DNA from: M3007 sp964621185
GTDB lineage: Bacteria; Bacteroidota; Bacteroidia; Chitinophagales; Saprospiraceae
DNA: 64,000 nt
Assembly (NCBI GenBank): GCA_964621185.1
Contig: CAZULM010000004.1
Location: 62,001 to 126,000 of the forward strand
Reading direction: 5' to 3'
The notes below the pieces were generated by a model that was not told the DNA's origin, did no database searches, and saw nothing but the letters and a program-made list of their open reading frames with translations. A program made the position numbers and the translations under genes. The stretch's first letter is position 1, and each line of letters starts with the position of its first letter. Shown here in pieces: positions 58,750 to 64,000 of the stretch.

Positions 58750-60315
58750 TCAAATTGGTTTCACAACATTTAGCATTGCGATTATACCACAGGAGGAGGA
58801 AATAACTAGGCAATAAACTCCTGGCTCCAGAAACAGGGGAAGGTCAATAATTGCCTTGTGTTTGCCAATATTTTGAATAACATTGTCAAAATATGTCTTT
58901 ACAACTTTTCCTTGGAGGTCGAATAGTCTGATGGATATGTGTTCTGTCTTACTCAAACTATATTCAAGTACTGCTTCTCCTAATATCGGGTTGGGATACA
59001 ACGTTACATTTACGCTATTGCCAATTCCATTCCAAACACCGACAGACCCGGCCTGATACCTGGCCAATGCAAAATCAAAATCAGCGCCATTATTCGATCT
59101 TCCTGCTACAAGTATTTTCCCATCAGTTTGTATTGCTGCAGCATAAGCTTCATCTCTTGCAGAACCAAGATTTGTAGTAACAATCCCGCTTGAATTAAAG
59201 GTGTTGTCTAATATCCCATTGGAATTGTAGCGAGCCAACGCAAAAGCAGAAGATGCGCCCCCATTGGTTTCTGAATATCCTACAACCACAATTTTGCTAT
59301 CAGCCTGCAATAAAACTGTATTGGCAAAATCGCCATTAGAGCCGACTGCAGTGGTTACGATACCATCTATGTTGAAACTTTGATCCAATGAACCATCATT
59401 ATTGTATCGTGCCAGCGCAAAAACAGCCGTTGTACCAACATAAGTATATCCAGCGGCTACGATTTTCCCGTTAGGCAACAGAAATAAACAGTTCGCCACA
59501 TCCACACCTACGCCAATGGAAGTAGAAGTTATTCCGTTATTTCCAAAACTGCTGTCCAAACTGCCGTCAGGGTTGCATCGAGCTAAAGCAAAGTCTGAAC
59601 CCACATTTGTATTAGAATATCCAGCCAAGATAATTTTTCCATCAGGTTGCAAGGCAGCTGAAAAGGCCCGATCGTTGCTGGCCCCTATAGAAATGGTTTT
59701 TATCCCGCTTGAGCCAAAATTATTGTCCAAGCTCCCGTCAGTATTATACCGCACAAGTGCAAACACGTCCTTTGAACCATTGTTAGAATAACCGGCAATT
59801 ACAATCTTCCCATCAGGCTGCACAAGCAAGGAGTATCCTCTGTCGTCGCCGGTTCCAAGCGGCGTGGAGGTTTTCCCATTGTTGGCAAAGCTTTGATCTA
59901 AGCTGCCATCAGCATGATACCGCGCCAAAGCAAAATCGTTAGCGGCACCGGTTCCAGTCCAGCCAGCAGCGACGATTTTTCCGTCTGGTTGTAGGGCAAT
60001 TGCACGAGAAACATCATTTCCAGAGAACGCCGTAAGCACCTTGCCGTCAGAATTGAAGCTGTCATCTTGGCTACCATCAGGATTATACCTTGCAAGGGCA
60101 AAGTCATTGTTTGTGCCATTGTTTGAATATCCTGCTACCAATATTTTTCCATTTGGCTGAAGCACAATCGCATTTATCCCATCACCACTTGGGCCTAATG
60201 CCGTTGTTACCTTTCCATCAAAATCAAAGGTTAAGTCTAATGTCCCTTGCTGAGCAATGGCCGTGCCCCCGATAAATATGGCAACCAATGCCGTGAAATA
60301 TGATTGAGTTTTCAT
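58750..60315 (-). CDS. delta-60 repeat protein with T9SS type A sorting domain
   Basis: A 521-residue secreted protein. After a signal peptide (YFTALVAIFIGGTAIA) come about eight delta-60 repeats of roughly 50 residues, with LQPDGKI(V/L)(V/A)AG and FALARYNxDGSLD in each, probably a beta-propeller. The C-terminal 85 residues are a sorting domain (VTLYPNPILGEAVLEYSLSK), which directs export by the type IX system and attachment to the cell surface. It is lower in GC than upstream genes and ends the minus-strand cluster with the two unknown paralogues. Confidence 0.93.
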   Translation of the reverse strand: MKTQSYFTALVAIFIGGTAIAQQGTLDLTFDFDGKVTTALGPSGDGINAIVLQPNGKILVAGYSNNGTNNDFALARYNPDGSQDDSFNSDGKVLTAFSGNDVSRAIALQPDGKIVAAGWTGTGAANDFALARYHADGSLDQSFANNGKTSTPLGTGDDRGYSLLVQPDGKIVIAGYSNNGSKDVFALVRYNTDGSLDNNFGSSGIKTISIGASNDRAFSAALQPDGKIILAGYSNTNVGSDFALARCNPDGSLDSSFGNNGITSTSIGVGVDVANCLFLLPNGKIVAAGYTYVGTTAVFALARYNNDGSLDQSFNIDGIVTTAVGSNGDFANTVLLQADSKIVVVGYSETNGGASSAFALARYNSNGILDNTFNSSGIVTTNLGSARDEAYAAAIQTDGKILVAGRSNNGADFDFALARYQAGSVGVWNGIGNSVNVTLYPNPILGEAVLEYSLSKTEHISIRLFDLQGKVVKTYFDNVIQNIGKHKAIIDLPLFLEPGVYCLVISSSCGIIAMLNVVKPI

Positions 60316-60394
60316 GGTAGGCTAAAATATTTGGAACTGGGTGAAAGTTGACTTGCATTGAAACAAAGCTGCCTTGAAAGAAGGCGCGCCACTA

Positions 60395-61756
60395 TTATGG
60401 AGAAGCTACAGGTGCCAAAACTGGGGTCACTTTAGAGAACCAGGCAATAACCTGCATACCCTTTATTTCTAAAGTATTTTGGTTCAAAGTCCCGTTCCTG
60501 ATATCAAAGGGCCCAAAAGAGGCCGCATTTTGAATAGTGTTTTTGTCTTCTGTCGACCAATTGGCGGTTATCTTCAGACCGCTGACGACAATAAAGGATA
60601 CCGGAACCATCGGGAACATTCCAGGATTGTTGTCCGTTGAATTATTGGAATACTCTCCGGCAGGGTAGCCAACCATGTACCAATTTGGATTGCTTAACAG
60701 TGCCAGCTTCATCCAGTCGCAATCAATATTAACCCTGCAGAACCGAAAAGATATGCTGTATCCTGTTGTGGTGGCAGAAGCAGGCCTGGTGGCCAATCCT
60801 TGCATCAAAAGTTTGTTCACGAACAATGATTGCTTTACGTTCATGCTGCGCGGGATTACGAGCATTTTTTCTTTATTGATTTGACTGCTTTTTATTGAAT
60901 TCAACAAACCCGCGTTTTTGTCGAATGTGTTGGCGGGGACCAATTTTTTGTTGTTCGAAAGGATAGCTTTTGAAAAGTTGAGCTTAAAGTCGTTGCTCAA
61001 AACGGCTTGCGGTGTGTTTATTTTAAACGGGGCTTTATTGGTTGTAATGATTTTGTCTGCATAGGAGTTCAGAACATTGGGCGTAGCTGTAGAGTTTGTC
61101 AAGGGAAATGTTTTTACCAAACTCGTTTTGTTGAGTTGTAAGTGCTGGAGCAACCCAGCTTTTATATCTGCATCGCTGGCTGTTTTTGTTTTAACTTTCC
61201 AAACCCCCTTCGCAATCAAGGCCTCTCCTTTGTTTTTTATAAAGAAAGAGTCTTTTGTGGCGGGCTTCACCTCCGTGGATTTAATTTCAACCGAAGTCCA
61301 GAAGGTAGACGCGGGCTCCTCGTACCAGTTAGACGGGGTAGCTTTATAGGGGTAGTAAAAAACATTTGGGTCTCTTATGCTGCCTTTTTTGCTGTTAAAG
61401 AATTCGAATTGCGCATCGGAGAACAACTTATAGAGTGGGTTGGCCTGCAACTCGGCCGCTGGTATTCCAGAAGGCCTGGCACTGGCAATCATGATCTCAT
61501 ACAGGTCGTCTATTTCAAAACCAGAGTTTTCATAGTTCATTTTGTTAAAAGCCGGGGCCACATTGGCTAAGGCTGAAAAGGCCTCCTCTGCCAAGTGTCT
61601 GTCATATTTACCGGTGGCGTCTTTAAAATCTTCTGCCACGATCGGTATGCCTGGCCAAGCCATTTGCAGGAATGTTTTTCCGGGAGCGTTATTGAAATTA
61701 AAGGTTTTTGCCAGCAAGTCATAAACACTGGCAATAAAATCAGTTGCGTTTGCCAT
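60395..61756 (-). CDS. tandem paralogue 1 of unknown function
   Basis: A 453-residue protein without signal peptide or membrane helix. It shares marks with the next gene upstream: NAPGKTFLQMAWPGIPIVAEDF against a similar N-terminal line, PSNWY...WTSVEIKS near 140-155, and at the end MFPMVPVSFIVVSGLKITAN followed by GPF and IKGMQVIAW. A middle section (LVPANTFDKNAGLLN) has no match in the paralogue. No family is known to me. The AT-rich coding and tandem order suggest a transferred pair. It could be a cytoplasmic or lysis-released factor. Confidence 0.7.
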   Translation of the reverse strand: MANATDFIASVYDLLAKTFNFNNAPGKTFLQMAWPGIPIVAEDFKDATGKYDRHLAEEAFSALANVAPAFNKMNYENSGFEIDDLYEIMIASARPSGIPAAELQANPLYKLFSDAQFEFFNSKKGSIRDPNVFYYPYKATPSNWYEEPASTFWTSVEIKSTEVKPATKDSFFIKNKGEALIAKGVWKVKTKTASDADIKAGLLQHLQLNKTSLVKTFPLTNSTATPNVLNSYADKIITTNKAPFKINTPQAVLSNDFKLNFSKAILSNNKKLVPANTFDKNAGLLNSIKSSQINKEKMLVIPRSMNVKQSLFVNKLLMQGLATRPASATTTGYSISFRFCRVNIDCDWMKLALLSNPNWYMVGYPAGEYSNNSTDNNPGMFPMVPVSFIVVSGLKITANWSTEDKNTIQNAASFGPFDIRNGTLNQNTLEIKGMQVIAWFSKVTPVLAPVASP

Positions 61757-61866
61757 TTCTTGGAGAGTTAATGAGTTAGGGAAAAAAGAGGCTATTTCAA
61801 AAGCACAGATGAAAAGATGCCATTGAAACAGCCTCTTGTTGTTAGTCTGCGATCATCCTGTAGTCG

Positions 61867-63270
61867 TTACGGCATATTCTCCGGTGCGCAGAAAGGCACC
61901 ACCGTATTCGTCCAACCAATAATTTGGACACCAGGCACCGTTATCACGCCATTGGCAAATGCTGAGCTCCATTTTTCTTTGGATTTTGATTGGGCATAGC
62001 CACCTCCAATTGAGAATGGGCCAATGCCCACACTAGCTCCGGCACTCAAGGAAGATTTCATCAGATCCCAATCGGAACTTGCCCAGTTGGCGGATATTTT
62101 TACGCCCTTGACCACAACAAATGAGGTAGGCAATAGGGGCCACATCGTGCCTTTCTGGTTTTTCGAGCCATTGGATATCCCCCCTTTCTTTGGGGAAAGG
62201 TTGCCCAGGTTCCAACCTTTGGTCTGCAGTAGGTTGAAGATAATCCACGGTCTGCGTATTGATACCAGTTTATAGGAGTATTCGATGCTCAAATTGTTGG
62301 TTTGGCTGCTAAAATGCCTAGACTCCCATTTGCCACCAGCCTTTGCTCCGATACTGAAAATGCCCAAGCTAAACCCTGCCGATGCCCCAAATGACTTATA
62401 ATCTGAACTGCTGCTGCCAGCGCTTGCCCCAGAATTAATCTTTACGGTTGTCCATCCAGTAGCTTCGCTGGAGCTATACCAATTGGATGGCGACAAATTA
62501 ACGCGTTGAATCATGGGGGACATCCCGGAACCTGTTTCTTCCAAAACGGCGCCATAACCAGCGAATAGGTCTTGGGCTTTTTTAAAAGCCTTTTGCAAAG
62601 AGTTTTGGGAGGAGGTTGACATAATTGCCAAATTTTGCTCAACTAGGTCTGCCTTATTCGCACGCCATTTGTCCCAAGCCTGCTTGACGGGTATTTGAAA
62701 GGTTGGAGCGATCAAGGGCCAGGTGTTTTTCCCTTGGGGTGTTTCCTGAGCTGCGTTGTAGGCGCCAACGTAAGCTATCCTGGCATTAAAATAGGCGGTC
62801 TGATTATCGAGATAATCCCTGTAAACCTGGCTCTCAATTGTTACTTTTTTTACTTCACCAGTATCCGGATCTGTCTGGTCAATTGTGCGAAACAAGAAAC
62901 TGTGTGCAGCCTCCAATTGAGCGTCTATGGCTGGGTTTGCCGGTTGCTTTGGGATTGATACCCCATCCAAAATTTGCTCATAAACCTGGGAGACTTTATT
63001 TCCGCTGTCTTCATACAGGCTATTTGCTTTTGGGATAGCGTCAACCAACCTTGAACAGTTAATTGCGGCATCCATGCTTCCTTGGTTGTTCCCAGGCGTC
63101 CAGGGGTTTCTGAAATCATTGGGATTGATGGCAAGCCCCGGTTTCATAAGTGTCAGCATTGTCGTATTGGAAGGCATAACTGGTTTCCCACCAGGTTCAG
63201 CCTTGGTTGCGGCATTAAAAATGTTGTCGTAAATGCCTTGAATCATTCGTTCAATTTGTTCTGCGGTCAT
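61867..63270 (-). CDS. tandem paralogue 2 of unknown function
   Basis: A 467-residue protein, no signal peptide. The helical N-terminal half (about 1-235) precedes PSNWYSSSEATGWTTVKINS, then Gly/Ser-rich stretches (SSDYKSFGASAGFSLGIFSI and SLSAGASVGIGPFSIGGGY) alternating as in membrane-inserting or glycine-loop segments. The end is MWPLLPTSFVVVKGVKISAN, then VPGVQIIGWTNTVVPF, matching paralogue 1. The Gly-rich insertions are mostly missing there. The two genes and an AraC-type gene lie in one direction with 110-120 bp gaps. I do not recognise the family. Confidence 0.7.
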   Translation of the reverse strand: MTAEQIERMIQGIYDNIFNAATKAEPGGKPVMPSNTTMLTLMKPGLAINPNDFRNPWTPGNNQGSMDAAINCSRLVDAIPKANSLYEDSGNKVSQVYEQILDGVSIPKQPANPAIDAQLEAAHSFLFRTIDQTDPDTGEVKKVTIESQVYRDYLDNQTAYFNARIAYVGAYNAAQETPQGKNTWPLIAPTFQIPVKQAWDKWRANKADLVEQNLAIMSTSSQNSLQKAFKKAQDLFAGYGAVLEETGSGMSPMIQRVNLSPSNWYSSSEATGWTTVKINSGASAGSSSSDYKSFGASAGFSLGIFSIGAKAGGKWESRHFSSQTNNLSIEYSYKLVSIRRPWIIFNLLQTKGWNLGNLSPKKGGISNGSKNQKGTMWPLLPTSFVVVKGVKISANWASSDWDLMKSSLSAGASVGIGPFSIGGGYAQSKSKEKWSSAFANGVITVPGVQIIGWTNTVVPFCAPENMP

Positions 63271-63390
63271 AATAAAAAGTTTTAGAGGATGAAAATTTTA
63301 AAATATCCTACCACTCCACCGCGACACCCGTCGCGCTGAAATCTATTATTCAACAATCTGAAAAAATATGGAACCCTGAACAGATGCCGC

Positions 63391-63765
63391 TTAATCTATC
63401 GGCAAACTATCATCCAAATAATATTTTGCCCTAAAGGCTCTTGGGCATATCCCCTCAACTTCCTTGAACACCCGGGTGAAATAGCTCGGGCTGTCAAATC
63501 CCACCTCATAGCCCACATCGCAAATGCTGGGCTGCCGGCTTTCAGCCAACAATTTTTTGGCGCGCATAATGCGCACGCGCTTAATGAGCCGGGTGGCCGA
63601 CTCTCCTGTTTTTTGCTTCAACTTTCGGTGCAAATCTGTGCGGCTCATGCCTATTTGCCGCGTCATATCCGTGATGGCGAATGACTTTTTGGAAAGGTTT
63701 TTCTCAATAACACCAATTATGGCGCTCAGAAAATCATCTTCCCCTATTTGTGCGGAAGGGTTCAT
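63391..63765 (-). CDS. stand-alone AraC-type DNA-binding protein
   Basis: A 124-residue protein consisting almost only of an AraC/XylS domain. Helix-turn-helix one is FAITDMTRQIGMSRTDLHRK, helix-turn-helix two SICDVGYEVGFDSPSYFTRV, ending FKEVEGICPRAFRAKYY. There is no effector or receiver domain, as in the C-terminal parts of hybrid regulators. It is first in the direction of the unknown tandem pair, 120 bp ahead, so it may control them. Confidence 0.9.
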   Translation of the reverse strand: MNPSAQIGEDDFLSAIIGVIEKNLSKKSFAITDMTRQIGMSRTDLHRKLKQKTGESATRLIKRVRIMRAKKLLAESRQPSICDVGYEVGFDSPSYFTRVFKEVEGICPRAFRAKYYLDDSLPID

Positions 63766-63975
63766 GGAGTGGTTTTTTTGTGCGGTTACAACAGTATCGA
63801 TTCCGGAAAGAAAGGCGTTTCCTAACTATCGACACTCAAAGGTAATCATACACAATTCATTTGCTCTTTCAAAATTGTTCCAAATTTTATTTGAATTAAA
63901 AAATGGTCAATATAAGGCCTTGATATGGGTGAGCTAAACATAAAATGCAGTTTTTCGGCACCTCAATCAATATTG

Positions 63976-64000
63976 TATTTTTGCCATGAACCCAAGTGCC
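63976..64000 (+). CDS. promoter and first five codons of a gene leaving the window
   Basis: A -7 element TATTTTTG (63976-63983) stands two bases before an ATG at 63986; the frame MNPSA runs to the end of the window. The close spacing predicts a leaderless message, as at 25350. Nothing more can be said about the product. Confidence 0.4.

Overview
The window looks like chromosome of a gliding member of the Bacteroidota, most likely in or near the Saprospiria/Chitinophagia. The signs are a GldB lipoprotein, a protein ending in a type IX secretion (T9SS) sorting domain, a LytTR regulator beside a beta-propeller NPHILFN-type histidine kinase, DUF2490 and PorT-like outer-membrane barrels, an ECF sigma factor with a membrane partner, and TAnnTTTG promoter elements close to start codons with almost no Shine-Dalgarno sequences. 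No rRNA, tRNA or CRISPR array was seen.

Layout. 1-4.9 kb: tail of an amylosucrase-like enzyme, a LytTR two-component pair, a small membrane protein. 5.2-19.7 kb: a defence and mobility island with a DUF4143 ATPase under a palindromic promoter, an AT-rich mcrBC pair, hsdR, a PIN toxin-antitoxin pair, a REP-associated tyrosine transposase (RAYT) inside REP-like palindromes, hsdS, hsdM, a Uma2 protein and an antirepressor-like gene. 19.8-45.5 kb: mostly housekeeping (DUF3109, glgC, glgA, RNase Z, aroE, proline dehydrogenase, adenine deaminase, TerB-DnaJ protein, truA, TolC, fabH, fbp, hydroxyproline epimerase, DEAD helicase), then a DNase II homologue and an ArsR/AHSA1 pair. 45.7-64 kb: hsp20, a repeat lipoprotein, a sigma/anti-sigma pair, aconitase, a PstS-like/TPR group, gldB, DsrE, a delta-60-repeat T9SS cargo, two tandem paralogues of unknown function and an AraC-type regulator.

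How genes work together. hsdM, hsdS and hsdR encode a type I restriction-modification system whose operon is split by the RAYT/REP block and the toxin-antitoxin pair; mcrBC adds modification-dependent restriction. glgC, glgA and the amylosucrase-like fragment point to glucan storage. The kinase and LytTR regulator form one unit, as do the sigma factor and its membrane partner, and ArsR with the AHSA1 gene.

The intergenic DNA is unusually rich in structure: GTAG-headed REP pairs beside the RAYT; a 103-bp family bounded by TATACC and GGTATA; heptanucleotide arrays at ten or more sites, one apparently controlling the aroE frame; and at least four inverted-repeat (MITE-like) elements, one with a 9-bp target duplication. 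The most notable proteins are a bacterial DNase II, a glycogen synthase with a histone-H1-like tail, an anti-sigma protein joined to a beta-rich domain, and the tandem unknown paralogues.
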